From Sphingorhabdus sp. Alg231-15 (lineage in GTDB: Bacteria > Pseudomonadota > Alphaproteobacteria > Sphingomonadales > Sphingomonadaceae), in the NCBI RefSeq assembly GCF_900149705.1, contig NZ_LT703001.1, positions 1,984,001 through 2,048,000 on the forward strand: a DNA stretch of 64,000 bases, in the 5' to 3' direction. This document shows positions 7,104 to 18,500 of the stretch, piece by piece (position 1 is the stretch's first letter; each line of letters opens with the position of its first letter). A program made the position numbers and the translations under genes. The notes beneath the pieces were generated by a model, which was not told where the DNA came from, made no database searches, and saw only the letters and a program-made list of their open reading frames with translations.

Positions 7104-10100
7104 CTATGCTTCCTCTTCTCCCGCTTCAGGAGCAACTTCTGGTGCGTCGGCCACAGGGGCGTCTTCCACCATCACGTCTGCTGCGGGCGCTTCTTCTGCA
7201 ACCGGTGCTTCTTCAGCCGCTGGGGCAGCCGCTGCGGCCTCCTCGGCTTTCAGATCATCGGCAGCTGCCATGGCATCCGCGATTTTCTGCTGCTGAGCCC
7301 GGAGCGCGGCGTCACGGCCAGTCGCCGCAATCCGTGCCCGGTTCATGCCTGCACCCGTACCGGCCGGGATCAAACGTCCAACGATGACGTTTTCTTTCAG
7401 ACCGATGAGCGAGTCCTTCTTCCCTTCGACAGCCGCCTGGGTCAGCACCCGGGTGGTTTCCTGGAAAGAAGCTGCAGAAATGAATGAACGTGTCTGCAGG
7501 CTCGCCTTGGTGATACCCAATAGAACCGGCTTACCTTCGGCAGGAACCTGCTTTTTGGTCAGCTTGGCATTATATTCCAGCATCTCTTCAAGATCGACCT
7601 GTTCACCAGGAAGAAGTGTTGTATCGCCGCCATTGGTGATCTCAACTTTCTGCAACATCTGACGAACAATCGTCTCGATATGCTTATCGTTGATTTTCAC
7701 GCCCTGCAGTCGATAGACTTCCTGAATCTCTGCAACCAGATATTCAGCCAGCGCTTCCACACCCAAGACTTCAAGAATATCATGCGGGTCAGGCGAACCG
7801 GAAACCAGGTTATCGCCTTTCTTAACATGATCGCCTTCCTGAACATCGATGACTTTCGTCTTCGGCACCAGATATTCTACTGGTTCGCCTTCCTCGGGAA
7901 CAATCGCAATCTTACGCTTGGCTTTATAGTCGCGCAGATATTCAACGCGGCCAGATACCTTCGCTATGATCGAGTTATCCTTCGGAATACGTGCTTCGAA
8001 CAGCTCGGCAACACGTGGCAGACCACCGGTAATGTCGCGGGTCTTCGCAGCTTCGCGAGAAACACGCGCAATCACGTCACCAGCAACCACTTCCTGACCG
8101 TCGGTCACAGAGAGCGTAGCGCCATTGGCAAGCATATACCGGCCAGCTTCGCCGCTGTCGCTATCAAGCAGGGTCAAGCGTGGACGCAGATCCTCTTTGT
8201 TAGCGCCGCGGCCCGATGCACGATATTCGGTGATCACACGCTGTGCGATACCGGTCGCTTCATCGGTCTGCTCGGTCATAGTTTTGCCTTCGATGACATC
8301 CTGATACTTGATAACACCAGGCTTCTCGGTGATCATCGGCATGGTGAATGGATCCCATTCAGCCAGACGATCGCCCAGCTTGACCTTCTGGCCATCCTTG
8401 ACCAGCAGGCTGGTACCATATGGAAGTTTGTCAGCACTACGCTCACGCCCTTCATCATCGATAACCGCAATTTCACCAGAGCGAGCGAGCGACAGGAACC
8501 GTCCGTTCTTGTCTTCGATCACTGGCATGTCGCGATATTCAACCTTACCTTCAGCGACCGCCTCCAGATTGGATTGCTCGTTCAGCTGCGCTGCACCACC
8601 GATATGGAAGGTCCGCATGGTTAGCTGCGTGCCTGGCTCACCGATGGACTGTGCCGCAATAACACCAACGGCTTCACCAATATTCACTGGTGTACCACGA
8701 GCAAGATCACGACCATAGCAAGTGCCGCAGACACCCATTTTGGATTCGCAGACCAGTGGAGAACGAATACGCGCGGATTGAATACCGAGATCTTCGATCA
8801 CCTTGATGGCTGCTTCGTCCAGCAATGTGCCGGCTTTGATCACAACACTGTCGTCTTTGCTGTCGACAATATCTTCAGCCATGGTCCGGCCCAAGATACG
8901 CTCGCCAAGCGACGCGATGACCGAACCACCCTGGACGATAGCTTTCATCTCCAGTGCATTTTCGGTGCCGCAATCATTTTCAACAATCGTACAGTCTTGT
9001 GAAACGTCAACCAGACGCCGCGTCAGATAACCGGAGTTAGCGGTTTTCAGAGCAGTATCGGCCAGACCTTTACGTGCACCGTGGGTCGAGTTGAAATATT
9101 CGAGAACCGTCAGGCCTTCTTTAAAGTTCGAGATAATTGGTGTCTCAATAATCTCGCCAGAAGGTTTGGCCATCAGTCCGCGCATACCGCCAAGCTGCTT
9201 CATCTGGGCTGGGCTACCACGGGCACCAGAGTGGCTCATCATGTAGATGGCGTTAATCTGACGCTCGCGGCCATGCTCGTCCTCTGGCGTTGCCGCCAGT
9301 TCGTCCATCATGGCGTTCGCCACCTGATCACCACAACGGCTCCAGGCGTCGATCACTTTGTTATATTTTTCCTGCTGCGTGATCAAACCGTCCTGATATT
9401 GCTGCTCATAATCAGCAACCAGAGCGCGGGTCTCTTCAACCGTCGCATCTTTCGAGTCCGGAATGATCATGTCATCCTTACCGAAGGAAATACCGGCCTT
9501 ACACGCGTGGCGGAAACCAAGATCCATGATCGCATCCGCGAACAGAACCGTGTCTTTCTGACCGGTGTGGCGATAAACTTGGTCAATCACGTCACCAACC
9601 TCTTTCTTGGTCAGCAAGCGGTTCACAATGTCGAACGGAACTTTATGTGATTTCGGCAGACATTCGGCAATCAGCAGACGACCCGGTGTGGTTTCGAACC
9701 GCTTGAGGATGGGGTTACCATCTTCATCAGTCTGCGGAACCCGAGTGTGGATTTTCGAGTGCAAGGTCACCGCACCGATTTCCAGTGCCTGATGCACTTC
9801 GGCCATATCAGCCAGCATCATGCCCTCGCCCGGCTCGCCTTTGCGATCCATGGTGAGGTAATAGATGCCGAGAACCATATCCTGTGAAGGTACGATAATC
9901 GGCTTACCATTGGCTGGTGACAGGATGTTGTTGGTCGACATCATCAAGACACGGGCTTCCAGCTGCGCCTCAAGGCTCAGTGGAACGTGAACAGCCATTT
10001 GGTCACCGTCAAAGTCGGCGTTAAACGCGGAACAGACCAATGGGTGAAGCTGAATGGCTTTACCTTCGATCAGTACCGGCTCAAATGCCTGAATGCCCAA

Positions 10101-11396
10101 ACGGTGAAGCGTTGGTGCGCGGTTCAGCATCACGGGATGTTCGCGGATCACTTCTTCCAAAATGTCCCAGACTTCCTTGCGCTCTTTTTCGACCCATTTC
10201 TTGGCCTGTTTGAGCGTCATCGAAAGGCCCTTGGCATCAAGGCGCGCATAGATAAACGGCTTGAACAATTCCAAAGCCATTTTCTTCGGCAGACCGCACT
10301 GATGCAATTTCAGCTCAGGACCGGTCACGATAACCGAACGACCGGAATAGTCGACGCGTTTACCGAGAAGGTTCTGACGGAAACGGCCCTGCTTGCCTTT
10401 CAGCATGTCGGACAGAGATTTCAGCGGACGCTTGTTCGCACCGGTAATGGTACGACCACGACGACCATTGTCGAACAGCGCATCGACAGATTCCTGCAAC
10501 ATGCGCTTCTCGTTGCGGACAATGATGTCCGGCGCGCGCAGTTCCATCAGGCGTTTCAAGCGATTGTTCCGGTTGATCACGCGGCGATAAAGATCGTTGA
10601 GATCGGACGTCGCGAAACGGCCACCATCAAGCGGCACCAGTGGGCGCAGCTCGGGCGGAATCACAGGAATGATTTCAAGGATCATCCATTCCGGTTTGTT
10701 GCCGGATTCGATGAAGCTTTCGACAACCTTCAGGCGTTTGATGATCTTCTTGGGCTTCAGCGTCGACTTGGTCGTCGCCAGCTCTTCCATCAGGTCTTCT
10801 TTTTCACGCTCCAGATCGAGGTCCTGCAACATGATCTTGACGGCTTCTGCGCCAATGCCGGCGGAGAAGGCGTCTTCGCCATATTCATCCTGTGCTTCGA
10901 GCATCTCGTCTTCGGTCAGCAGCTGGAATTTCTCCAAGGCTGTCAGGCCGGGCTCGATAACCACATAGCTCTCAAAATAGAGCACGCGCTCTAGCTGCTT
11001 AAGCTGCATGTCAAGCAAGAGGCCGATGCGGCTAGGCAGGGATTTCAGGAACCAGATATGCGCGACGGGAGCGGCCAGATCGATATGACCCATGCGTTCC
11101 CGGCGGACTTTGGTTACCGTGACTTCGACACCGCATTTCTCACAGACAATGCCTTTATATTTCATGCGCTTATATTTACCGCACAGGCATTCGTAATCCT
11201 TTACGGGACCAAAGATACGCGCACAGAATAGACCATCACGCTCTGGCTTAAACGTCCGGTAGTTAATCGTTTCCGGTTTTTTGATTTCACCGAATGACCA
11301 GCTGCGGATGCGCTCAGGTGAAGCAAGACCGATTTGAATCTGGTCAAATGTTTCCGGCTTTGCGATCGGATTTGCGAAATTTGTTACTTGGTTCAT
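7104..11396 (-). CDS. rpoC: DNA-directed RNA polymerase subunit beta'
   Basis: A 1430-residue beta' subunit. The N-terminal zinc site has Cys 70, 72, 85 and 88 ([10 protein letters not shown] and VCEKCGVEV). The active-site loop [15 protein letters not shown] carries the three catalytic aspartates that bind magnesium. The second zinc site ([18 protein letters not shown]) and the [13 protein letters not shown]-terminal motif are intact. The last 50 or so residues are an Ala/Glu/Pro-rich acidic tail, a variable extension. The ATG at 11396 has an AAGGAAG Shine-Dalgarno. It follows rpoB after 65 bases and ends in a strong terminator. Confidence 0.98.
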   Translation of the reverse strand: MNQVTNFANPIAKPETFDQIQIGLASPERIRSWSFGEIKKPETINYRTFKPERDGLFCARIFGPVKDYECLCGKYKRMKYKGIVCEKCGVEVTVTKVRRERMGHIDLAAPVAHIWFLKSLPSRIGLLLDMQLKQLERVLYFESYVVIEPGLTALEKFQLLTEDEMLEAQDEYGEDAFSAGIGAEAVKIMLQDLDLEREKEDLMEELATTKSTLKPKKIIKRLKVVESFIESGNKPEWMILEIIPVIPPELRPLVPLDGGRFATSDLNDLYRRVINRNNRLKRLMELRAPDIIVRNEKRMLQESVDALFDNGRRGRTITGANKRPLKSLSDMLKGKQGRFRQNLLGKRVDYSGRSVIVTGPELKLHQCGLPKKMALELFKPFIYARLDAKGLSMTLKQAKKWVEKERKEVWDILEEVIREHPVMLNRAPTLHRLGIQAFEPVLIEGKAIQLHPLVCSAFNADFDGDQMAVHVPLSLEAQLEARVLMMSTNNILSPANGKPIIVPSQDMVLGIYYLTMDRKGEPGEGMMLADMAEVHQALEIGAVTLHSKIHTRVPQTDEDGNPILKRFETTPGRLLIAECLPKSHKVPFDIVNRLLTKKEVGDVIDQVYRHTGQKDTVLFADAIMDLGFRHACKAGISFGKDDMIIPDSKDATVEETRALVADYEQQYQDGLITQQEKYNKVIDAWSRCGDQVANAMMDELAATPEDEHGRERQINAIYMMSHSGARGSPAQMKQLGGMRGLMAKPSGEIIETPIISNFKEGLTVLEYFNSTHGARKGLADTALKTANSGYLTRRLVDVSQDCTIVENDCGTENALEMKAIVQGGSVIASLGERILGRTMAEDIVDSKDDSVVIKAGTLLDEAAIKVIEDLGIQSARIRSPLVCESKMGVCGTCYGRDLARGTPVNIGEAVGVIAAQSIGEPGTQLTMRTFHIGGAAQLNEQSNLEAVAEGKVEYRDMPVIEDKNGRFLSLARSGEIAVIDDEGRERSADKLPYGTSLLVKDGQKVKLGDRLAEWDPFTMPMITEKPGVIKYQDVIEGKTMTEQTDEATGIAQRVITEYRASGRGANKEDLRPRLTLLDSDSGEAGRYMLANGATLSVTDGQEVVAGDVIARVSREAAKTRDITGGLPRVAELFEARIPKDNSIIAKVSGRVEYLRDYKAKRKIAIVPEEGEPVEYLVPKTKVIDVQEGDHVKKGDNLVSGSPDPHDILEVLGVEALAEYLVAEIQEVYRLQGVKINDKHIETIVRQMLQKVEITNGGDTTLLPGEQVDLEEMLEYNAKLTKKQVPAEGKPVLLGITKASLQTRSFISAASFQETTRVLTQAAVEGKKDSLIGLKENVIVGRLIPAGTGAGMNRARIAATGRDAALRAQQQKIADAMAAADDLKAEEAAAAAPAAEEAPVAEEAPAADVMVEDAPVADAPEVAPEAGEEEA

Positions 11397-11461
11397 TTTT
11401 TCTTCCTTCGGGGCCTAGGCCCAAAATTGAAATGCTAGAGACGGGAGTGAGTTTTAGATCC

Positions 11462-14400
11462 TCACTCCGCCGCAATCGCTACGCCGTCATCATCACCGTC
11501 TTCATCTTCGTCACCGAAGCTGGAGAGTTCGACATTGAGACCAAGCGAACGCATTTCCTTGACCAGAACGTTAAAGCTTTCAGGCACACCGGCTTCGAAA
11601 GTATCGTCGCCTTTGACGATCGCTTCGTAAACCTTGGTCCGTCCGATCACATCATCCGATTTGACCGTCAGCATTTCCTGCAACGTGTAAGCCGCACCAT
11701 ATGCCTGCAACGCCCAGACTTCCATTTCCCCGAAGCGCTGTCCGCCGAACTGAGCTTTACCGCCCAGTGGCTGTTGCGTGACGAGAGAATAAGGTCCGAT
11801 CGAACGAGCGTGGATCTTGTCATCAACCAGGTGATGCAGTTTGAGCATATAGATATAGCCCACGGTCACCTTACGGTCGAACTTGTCTCCGGTCCGTCCG
11901 TCAAACAGGTTGACCTGACCGCTACGGTCGAGACCAGCAAGCTCCAGCATGTCGGAAACATCGCTTTCATGCGCGCCATCAAACACTGGCGTTCCCATCG
12001 GAACACCATTGCGCAAGTGACCAACCATCTCGACAATCTCGGATGGCTCACGGGCATCAATATCTTCGTGATATTGCTCGCCGTAAATGGTCTTGAGCCG
12101 CTCTTTCACCGCATCAGGTGGCGCTGCCGCCTGCGGATCGGGATTAGCCAGTTTCCATTCTTCCAGAGCATTGGTTACCTGCTCGCCCAGACCACGTGCG
12201 GCCCAGCCCAGATGGGTTTCGAAAATCTGACCGACGTTCATACGTGATGGCACACCCAAGGGGTTCAGCACGATATCAACCGGCGTTCCGTCTTCCAGGA
12301 ACGGCATATCTTCTTGTGGAAGAATGCGGGAGATAACCCCCTTGTTTCCGTGACGGCCAGCCATTTTGTCACCGGGCTGCAACTTGCGTTTCACAGCGAC
12401 AAAGACTTTGACCATTTTCAGGACGCCGGGGGACAGTTCGTCACCACGCTCCAGCTTCTCACGGCGATCTTCGAAACGTTCGTTAATTTCCTTGATCGCT
12501 TCGTCATATTGACCGCGGGTCGCTTCAAAGTCGGATTGAACCTTGTCATCCTTCACAGCGATTTTCCACCAGTCGGCATTGTCCAGTTCGGACAGGCCTT
12601 CTGCGGTAATCTCTGCGCCCTTCTTCATTGGTTTCGGTGCGGACGTTGCCGTCTGACCGATCAGCATGTCTTTCAATGCGTTGAAGGTTGCACGGTTCAA
12701 AATGGCGCGTTCGTCATCGCGGTCTTTCGTGAAGCGCGAAATTTCTTCGCGTTCAATCGCCAGAGCACGCTCGTCCTTGTCGATGCCGTGGCGGTTAAAC
12801 ACACGAACCTCAACAACCGTACCCGCTACACCCGGAGGCAGACGCAGGGACGTGTCACGCACATCCGAAGCTTTCTCACCAAAGATCGCGCGAAGAAGCT
12901 TCTCTTCCGGCGTCATTGGCGACTCACCCTTAGGCGTGATCTTGCCGACAAGAATATCGCCCGGTTCGATTTCAGCACCGATATAAACAATACCGGCTTC
13001 GTCGAGGTTGCGCAGCGCTTCCTCACCGACATTCGGAATATCGCGGGTAATATCTTCAGGACCAAGTTTCGTATCACGGGCCATGACTTCAAATTCTTCG
13101 ATATGGATCGAAGTGAAGACATCGTCTTTCACGATACGCTCGGAGATGAGAATACTATCTTCGTAGTTATAGCCATTCCAGGGCATGAAGGCGACGAGGC
13201 TGTTTTTACCCAGAGCCAATTCCCCCATATCAGTCGATGGGCCATCAGCCAGCGTATCGCCTTCCTGAACAAGATCGCCCACTTTCACCAGCGGACGCTG
13301 GTTGATGCAGGTGTTCTGGTTGGAACGCTGGAACTTCTGGAGGGTATAGATGTCGACGCCGGACTTGCCTGCTTCGACATCGCCTTGGGCGCGGATCACG
13401 ATGCGGGTCGCATCGACCTGATCCACAATACCGCCGCGGCGGGCCGCAATCGCAGCACCGGAATCGCGGGCCACGGTTTCTTCCATACCAGTTCCGACAA
13501 ACGGTGCCTCTGCTTTCACAAGCGGCACAGCCTGACGTTGCATGTTCGATCCCATCAGGGCGCGGTTAGCGTCATCGTTTTCCAGGAACGGGATGAGCGA
13601 GGCAGCAACAGACACAAGCTGTTTCGGCGAAACGTCCATCAGGGTGATGTGATCACGTGGTGCGATCAGAAACTCACCGGCTTCACGCGCGGACACCAGC
13701 TCTTCTACAAAGCTGCCATCTGCATTGAGATCAGCATTGGCCTGAGCCACTGTATGCTTCTGCTCTTCCATCGCGGAGAGATAGACAACTTCATCGGTGA
13801 CCTTGCCGTCCTTGATCTGACGATAAGGTGTTTCGATAAAGCCATATTTGTTCACTCGGCTGAACGATGCCAGTGAGTTGATGAGACCAATATTCGGACC
13901 CTCAGGCGTTTCAATTGGACAGATACGGCCATAGTGAGTTGGGTGAACGTCACGGACTTCGAAGCCAGCACGCTCACGCGTCAGGCCGCCAGGCCCAAGC
14001 GCCGATACGCGGCGTTTGTGGGTGACTTCACTGAGTGGGTTGGTCTGATCCATAAACTGGGAAAGCTGCGAGCTACCAAAGAACTCACGCACTGTGGCAA
14101 CAGCTGGTTTCGCGTTGATCAGATCGTTCGGCATCACAGTGGATACGTCAACACTGGACATACGCTCTTTAACCGCACGCTCCATGCGCAACAGACCAAC
14201 ACGATATTGGTTTTCGAGAAGCTCGCCAACCGAACGCACTCGCCGGTTTCCAAGGTTATCAATATCATCAACTTCGCCCTTGCCGTCTTTCAGATCGACG
14301 AGGGTTTTGACGACGGCCAATATGTCTTCCTTGCGAAGAACCGTATAATCATCAGGCGCATCAAGATCGAGGCGCATGTTGAGTTTGACACGGCCAACGG

Positions 14401-15856
14401 CGGACAGGTCATAGCGCTCTGGATCGAAGAACAAGCCTTCAAACAAAGCTTCTGCCGTTTCGCGGGTTGGTGGTTCGCCAGGACGCATGACACGGTAGAT
14501 GTCGGACAGCGCTCCATCACGATCTTCAGCTTTATCGACTTTCAGCGTGTTGCGGATCCATGGACCGGTTGTCACGTGATCAATGTCGAGCAGCTCAAGC
14601 TGGTCAATGCCCGCACCGTCTAGCTTCTCTAGATTCTCAACCGTTACTTCGTCACCAGCTTCGATATAAATCTCACCGGTTTTTTCGTTGATCAGATCAA
14701 AGGCACTGTAACGGCCAAAAATTTCTTCGGTCGGAATGACAACATTTTTCATGCCATCTTTTTCGGCCTTATTGGCGCTACGAGGCGTAATCTTGTTGCC
14801 GCTGGCAAATACAACTTCACCGCTATCAGCATCAACAATATCAAAGGTCGGTTTCTGGCCGCGCCATTGCTCAGTGACGAATGGGATGGTCCAGCCGTCT
14901 TTCGCACGCTTGTAGGTGATCCGCCCGTAAAATTCGTTGAGAATATCTTCTTCGGAATAGCCCTGCTTCAGAATGCCGGTGATTTCCGCACTCTTGGTAC
15001 GGCCTTCATCTTCAATCTTGCCCTGAATTTCGATCGCACCCATGGGCTCCTTGATCGTAATTCGGTTGCCTTCAATCTCGGTGATCTCGGCAGGCTGCTT
15101 CATACCAGCAACCCGCACCATTTCGCCGACCTTAAACGGCGGCTTCTTCTCTTTCACTTCGATGGTCGCATCACCCAGCGAACGCAGCAGTGCGGTCACA
15201 GGCAGTTTACGCTTACGGTCGATGCGAACGTTGACGATGTCTTTCGCATCAAATTCAAAGTCGAGCCACGAACCACGGTAAGGAATAACGCGAGCGGCGA
15301 ACAGGAACTTACCAGAGCTGTGGGTTTTGCCACGGTCATGGTCAAACAACACACCGGGCGAACGGTGCATCTGGCTGACAATAACACGCTCGGTACCATT
15401 GATGACGAACGTGCCGTTCTTGGTCATCAAAGGCATGTCGCCCATGTATACGTCTTGTTCCTTAATATCGAGAACGGAGCGCGCTTCTGTTTCCGGATCA
15501 ACTTCAAAGACGATCAGACGCAGCGTCACTTTCATTGGTGCTGCATAGGTGATGCCGCGCTGACGACATTCTTCAACATTATATTTGGGATCTTCGAGCT
15601 GGTAGTTGACGAAATCCATTTCGGCGGTGCCAGCAAAATCGCGGATCGGGAAAACGCTGCGCAGCGTTTTTTCCAGACCGGAAACATAATCGATCGACGG
15701 ATCAGAGCGCAGGAACTGCTCATATGATTCGCGCTGAACCTCGATCAGATTCGGCATATCGATGACTTCATGAATGTCGCCAAAGATTTTGCGGATACGT
15801 TTTTTGCGGGTCGGTGTGAGAGCTGTTGTCTTTACCGAAGATGCTTTCGTCGCCAT
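11462..15856 (-). CDS. rpoB: DNA-directed RNA polymerase subunit beta
   Basis: A 1464-residue beta subunit, longer than the roughly 1340-1390 residues I expect for most proteobacteria. The rifampicin region reads [20 protein letters not shown] and then [11 protein letters not shown], so the usual resistance positions carry wild-type residues. [17 protein letters not shown] and the [14 protein letters not shown]-like region ([17 protein letters not shown]) are present. Extra length seems to lie in the first half, in an acidic region around [18 protein letters not shown] and the preceding 150 residues. A GAGAAGG Shine-Dalgarno precedes the ATG. It is not preceded by rplL, which lies 13 kb away. 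Confidence 0.98.
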   Translation of the reverse strand: MATKASSVKTTALTPTRKKRIRKIFGDIHEVIDMPNLIEVQRESYEQFLRSDPSIDYVSGLEKTLRSVFPIRDFAGTAEMDFVNYQLEDPKYNVEECRQRGITYAAPMKVTLRLIVFEVDPETEARSVLDIKEQDVYMGDMPLMTKNGTFVINGTERVIVSQMHRSPGVLFDHDRGKTHSSGKFLFAARVIPYRGSWLDFEFDAKDIVNVRIDRKRKLPVTALLRSLGDATIEVKEKKPPFKVGEMVRVAGMKQPAEITEIEGNRITIKEPMGAIEIQGKIEDEGRTKSAEITGILKQGYSEEDILNEFYGRITYKRAKDGWTIPFVTEQWRGQKPTFDIVDADSGEVVFASGNKITPRSANKAEKDGMKNVVIPTEEIFGRYSAFDLINEKTGEIYIEAGDEVTVENLEKLDGAGIDQLELLDIDHVTTGPWIRNTLKVDKAEDRDGALSDIYRVMRPGEPPTRETAEALFEGLFFDPERYDLSAVGRVKLNMRLDLDAPDDYTVLRKEDILAVVKTLVDLKDGKGEVDDIDNLGNRRVRSVGELLENQYRVGLLRMERAVKERMSSVDVSTVMPNDLINAKPAVATVREFFGSSQLSQFMDQTNPLSEVTHKRRVSALGPGGLTRERAGFEVRDVHPTHYGRICPIETPEGPNIGLINSLASFSRVNKYGFIETPYRQIKDGKVTDEVVYLSAMEEQKHTVAQANADLNADGSFVEELVSAREAGEFLIAPRDHITLMDVSPKQLVSVAASLIPFLENDDANRALMGSNMQRQAVPLVKAEAPFVGTGMEETVARDSGAAIAARRGGIVDQVDATRIVIRAQGDVEAGKSGVDIYTLQKFQRSNQNTCINQRPLVKVGDLVQEGDTLADGPSTDMGELALGKNSLVAFMPWNGYNYEDSILISERIVKDDVFTSIHIEEFEVMARDTKLGPEDITRDIPNVGEEALRNLDEAGIVYIGAEIEPGDILVGKITPKGESPMTPEEKLLRAIFGEKASDVRDTSLRLPPGVAGTVVEVRVFNRHGIDKDERALAIEREEISRFTKDRDDERAILNRATFNALKDMLIGQTATSAPKPMKKGAEITAEGLSELDNADWWKIAVKDDKVQSDFEATRGQYDEAIKEINERFEDRREKLERGDELSPGVLKMVKVFVAVKRKLQPGDKMAGRHGNKGVISRILPQEDMPFLEDGTPVDIVLNPLGVPSRMNVGQIFETHLGWAARGLGEQVTNALEEWKLANPDPQAAAPPDAVKERLKTIYGEQYHEDIDAREPSEIVEMVGHLRNGVPMGTPVFDGAHESDVSDMLELAGLDRSGQVNLFDGRTGDKFDRKVTVGYIYMLKLHHLVDDKIHARSIGPYSLVTQQPLGGKAQFGGQRFGEMEVWALQAYGAAYTLQEMLTVKSDDVIGRTKVYEAIVKGDDTFEAGVPESFNVLVKEMRSLGLNVELSSFGDEDEDGDDDGVAIAAE

Positions 15857-16086
15857 GTATTTTTTGCCTTCTCGCCATCACCGGATTTGCGCAACTTATG
15901 AAGCGCTTAGCCAGTGGAAAACCAAATTTTGTGGGGCGCTCCAGAACAAAAAGCCACGGCCTCTCAAACCCATTTTCTTGGGCAGAAGAGTCGCAGCTCA
16001 TAGCGTCCTGAAAACCGTTCAGATCTCATTTCTTCTGGCGCGCCGCGCAACTGCACGCCCTGTCTCGAAATCTGTGGTGAGCCGCT

Positions 16087-16115
16087 CATATAGGGAGATG
16101 TTGGATAGCGGTCAA
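16087..16115 (-). promoter_or_regulatory. Candidate sigma-70 promoter for rpoBC
   Basis: On the minus strand TTGACC (16110-16115) and TATATG (16087-16092) are separated by exactly 17 bases. Initiation would be near 16080, giving an rpoB leader of about 220 bases. The -35 box overlaps the stop region of the upstream DUF2306-like gene. Between this promoter and rpoB (15857-16086) I see no gene. Confidence 0.6.
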
Positions 16116-16813
16116 GAGGTGGACGTTGGCATTTCTGCAGCAGAACTGGGCTTCCCTTCATACCATCTGGTCGCCAACACGCGCACGATCCAAAAGAGCA
16201 TGATTGCCAATATAATTGGCTCCGGAGCCGACAACAGACCGGTTTCTCGGATTTGTTCGGGGAAAGCAGTTGCTCCAGGGCCGGTAAACAAGGAACCGGC
16301 AGCAATGAAATAGGCAAAGCACATGCGCCACAAATGACGGGCGATGCGCTTTTTCCCAGAAATACCTCGCCGGGCAATCATCACCGCGTCGCCCAGTGCA
16401 GCCAGGAGGGCCAGACCTCCAAAAAAATAGTGCGGGAAGGCTGGCAATCCATCCTTCAACCCGTCTGGGCTATTTTGCGCTTCCAGTCCGAAAAACAGTC
16501 CACCAGCAGTAACGCCCAATGCAACAGCAAGCGCAACATAATGCTGCCAGATAATCGATTCATCTTTTTGCCGGGCAGCCAACCAGGAGGTGACGACAAG
16601 ATAGATAGTAAAAACCCCGACCAAGACAGAGATGGCCATCGGAAGGACGATGGCAAGATAGATCCCAGCGGCGGACATGATTGTCATGGTTACCAAAAAA
16701 ACATTGCCGACACCGCGATGTACGCGCGAACCTTTGCGAACAAGTAACGCGGCAGCGCCAGCGAGAACCGCGATCGTGCCCATGCTGATATGGAGAAACA
16801 TGATAAGCGTCAT
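16112..16813 (-). CDS. DUF2306-like multi-pass membrane protein
   Basis: A 233-residue protein with about six to seven hydrophobic segments. The N-terminal LHISMGTIAVLAGAAALLVRKG followed by HRGVGNVFLVTM resembles DUF2306 membrane proteins, which have conserved His and Arg residues in the first helices. The function of that family is not established. The start ATG is eight bases after a GAGG. It is divergent from the DUF2975/XRE pair across a palindrome-rich promoter region and its 3' end overlaps the rpoB promoter. Confidence 0.72.
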   Translation of the reverse strand: MTLIMFLHISMGTIAVLAGAAALLVRKGSRVHRGVGNVFLVTMTIMSAAGIYLAIVLPMAISVLVGVFTIYLVVTSWLAARQKDESIIWQHYVALAVALGVTAGGLFFGLEAQNSPDGLKDGLPAFPHYFFGGLALLAALGDAVMIARRGISGKKRIARHLWRMCFAYFIAAGSLFTGPGATAFPEQIRETGLLSAPEPIILAIMLFWIVRVLATRWYEGKPSSAAEMPTSTS

Positions 16814-16864
16814 TGAAAATATCCTCGTTCAAAGGTTCGGAACGAATATACCTATATGGTCGAT

Positions 16865-16905
16865 TTTATTGAAAAGCAATAAAACTATTGACGTTTATCG
16901 ATAAA
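16865..16905. promoter_or_regulatory. Two AT-rich palindromes in a divergent promoter region
   Basis: TTTATTG (16865-16871) and CAATAAA (16877-16883) form a 7-bp inverted repeat with a five-base loop. Ten bases further on, TTTATCGATAAA (16894-16905) is a perfect 12-bp palindrome. Both lie between the divergent DUF2306 and DUF2975 genes and are candidate operators, possibly for the XRE protein encoded at 17529-17750. Confidence 0.45.
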
Positions 16906-16962
16906 TGTATATTGATAAGCAACGAAACATATATCGTAATTCAATAATCACTGGAGACTATC

Positions 16963-17529
16963 ATGACACATATCGCGGCCAAGGGGGAGGAAGACATCGT
17001 CCTTAAGTCGGCCCGCCTGCTACTCGGCTTTTTTCGCATGGCGGTGATCTTCGCATCTGTAATCCTAGTCCTGTCATTGCCGGTCATGGCGATTTTCGGG
17101 CAAGAGATATTGGCAGAAGTTGGAGAGCAATTTGTAGATGTGCCGCCGACTGCGGTACTTTGGGTGTCAGCCGGCTTTGTATTCGTGATGCTGTTGATCA
17201 TGCTGCTCAGTTATTTCACTATCGATCGACTGCGCAAAGTCCTGGCTTCCGTCCGCGAGGGTGATCCGTTCAACCGGACCAATGGCATGCGCCTACGCGG
17301 CATGGGTATTGCCATATTCGTGATCCAGATCCTGACCGGGGTGCTAGGCGCGTTGATCGGGGTTATCATCAGCTTGCTCGGCGAAGTAAAAGAGGGCGAG
17401 CGGATGGTCGTCTCTGGCGAATTTGGAATCTCGCTTTCCGGCATATTGCTGGTGCTGCTGCTGATCGTTCTGGCCCGGGTCTTTGACCGTGGCGCGGATA
17501 TGCGCGATGAGCTGGATGGGACCATCTGA
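16963..17529 (+). CDS. DUF2975 domain membrane protein
   Basis: A 188-residue integral membrane protein with four hydrophobic segments (about residues 25-50, 68-95, 112-140 and 160-180). The central LRKVLASVREGDPFNRTNGM loop, between helix 2 and helix 3, is typical of DUF2975. Proteins of this family are very often encoded just upstream of a small XRE regulator, as here, with an ATGA overlap. The biochemical function is unknown; a role in sensing membrane or cell state for the regulator is inference. The start has GGAG six bases upstream. Confidence 0.83.
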   Translation: MTHIAAKGEEDIVLKSARLLLGFFRMAVIFASVILVLSLPVMAIFGQEILAEVGEQFVDVPPTAVLWVSAGFVFVMLLIMLLSYFTIDRLRKVLASVREGDPFNRTNGMRLRGMGIAIFVIQILTGVLGALIGVIISLLGEVKEGERMVVSGEFGISLSGILLVLLLIVLARVFDRGADMRDELDGTI

Positions 17530-17750
17530 TGTCCGTCCAGGTCAAGCTCGACGATCTGCTGCACGACCAGCGCATGACGCTGACCGAGCTGGCTGAGCGA
17601 GTGGATATTACCATCGCCAATCTGTCGATCCTGAAAACCGGCAAGGCAAAAGCAATCCGGTTCAGCACCTTGGATGCCATCTGCCGAGAACTCAAATGTC
17701 AGCCTGGCGACATATTGCATTATGATGATGGCCAGAGCGATGGCAGTTGA
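17529..17750 (+). CDS. Small XRE-family (Cro/C1-type) regulator
   Basis: A 73-residue protein that is almost entirely a helix-turn-helix domain: MTLTELAERVDITIANLSIL followed by KAIRFSTLDAICRELKCQPGDIL. This is the YozG-like form that accompanies DUF2975 proteins. Its ATG overlaps the DUF2975 stop (ATGA), so the two are translationally coupled. It may bind the palindromes at 16865-16905 and 17756-17777, but that is inference from position. Confidence 0.88.
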   Translation: MSVQVKLDDLLHDQRMTLTELAERVDITIANLSILKTGKAKAIRFSTLDAICRELKCQPGDILHYDDGQSDGS

Positions 17751-17755
17751 CATTA

Positions 17756-17777
17756 GTGTATTATTATAACAATACAC
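17756..17777. promoter_or_regulatory. Palindromic operator candidate upstream of DUF4386 gene
   Basis: GTGTATT (17756-17762) and AATACAC (17771-17777) form a 7-bp inverted repeat with an eight-base AT spacer. A TTGACA (17747-17752) overlaps the XRE stop just upstream, and the next ATG is only six bases downstream of the repeat. No Shine-Dalgarno is visible, so bound protein would block both transcription and the start codon region. Confidence 0.45.
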
Positions 17778-17783
17778 CTTGAC

Positions 17784-18497
17784 ATGACTACTTCAGCTAA
17801 TCTCTCACCATCGGACCCTCATTCACTGGCGCGCATTGTAGGCGGGTCGCTATTGGCAACGATCTTCGTCGGGATGGCGGCTGCACTGACTGTCGCTCAG
17901 GGCATCGATATCAACCTGTCGGCGGATGTTGTCGCAACCGCGCAAAATATGCTGGAAGCCGAAACACAATTGCGCGCCAAATCCTATATCGCGCTCGTGA
18001 TGTTTGGTCTGGAAGCCGCAGTTGGTGTCGGGCTATTTCTGCTTTTGCGCCCAGCCGGACAATTGCTCGCGGGGTGGAGTTTGATCGTCAGCATTGCCGC
18101 AGCTATTCTAGCTCTGTTGGGTGCCGTCTTTAATATGAATGCGGCCGAGATAGCCGGTGATCTAGCTTATGCACAGATGGCCAGTGAATCGCAGCGATTG
18201 CTACTGACCGGCATGCAGGCCACTTCTGACTATACATCCTTTCACCTCGCCTTGGTGCTATCGAGCGCATCCAAAGCGGGCTTTTTCTATCTCTTCCTGA
18301 AATCCGGTTTGATTCCAAAACTGATTGCCGGTTGGGGCCTGTTTGCTTCTCTATTTGTGTCCACAGCTATCACTATGCGCGACTTTGTTCCAATCATCGG
18401 ACATAGTGGTGTTACGATAAGCTTCATGGCATCAAATCTTATCGCCCTGCTTGCAACCGCGCTCTATCTGACGATCAAAGGCGTTCGCTCCGCCTAG
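17784..18497 (+). CDS. DUF4386 family membrane protein
   Basis: A 237-residue protein with about six to seven membrane segments. The region ARIVGGSLLATIFVGMAAAL near the N-terminus, the central FGLEAAVGVGLFLLLRP and the C-terminal SGLIPKLIAGWGLFASL pattern fit DUF4386. The family has no established function. It follows the DUF2975/XRE pair by 33 bases and has its own palindrome, so it may be co-regulated with them. No convincing Shine-Dalgarno precedes the ATG. Confidence 0.77.
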   Translation: MTTSANLSPSDPHSLARIVGGSLLATIFVGMAAALTVAQGIDINLSADVVATAQNMLEAETQLRAKSYIALVMFGLEAAVGVGLFLLLRPAGQLLAGWSLIVSIAAAILALLGAVFNMNAAEIAGDLAYAQMASESQRLLLTGMQATSDYTSFHLALVLSSASKAGFFYLFLKSGLIPKLIAGWGLFASLFVSTAITMRDFVPIIGHSGVTISFMASNLIALLATALYLTIKGVRSA

Positions 18498-18500
18498 CCG

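Noticed and set aside
13934-14623. rpoB region checked for rifampicin-resistance changes
   Set aside because: The Asp, His and Ser positions most often mutated are wild type; the Thr at the E. coli Asn518 position is probably normal lineage variation.
7680-15727. Many long plus-strand open frames of 200-520 codons opposite rpoC and rpoB
   Set aside because: They lie wholly antisense to two unmistakable genes, have no family motifs, and are explained by the codon bias of the sense strand.
15774-16313. Plus-strand open frame of 179 codons between rpoB and the DUF2306-like gene
   Set aside because: Overlaps the rpoB 5' end, its promoter and leader, and the DUF2306-like gene on the other strand; no recognisable protein.
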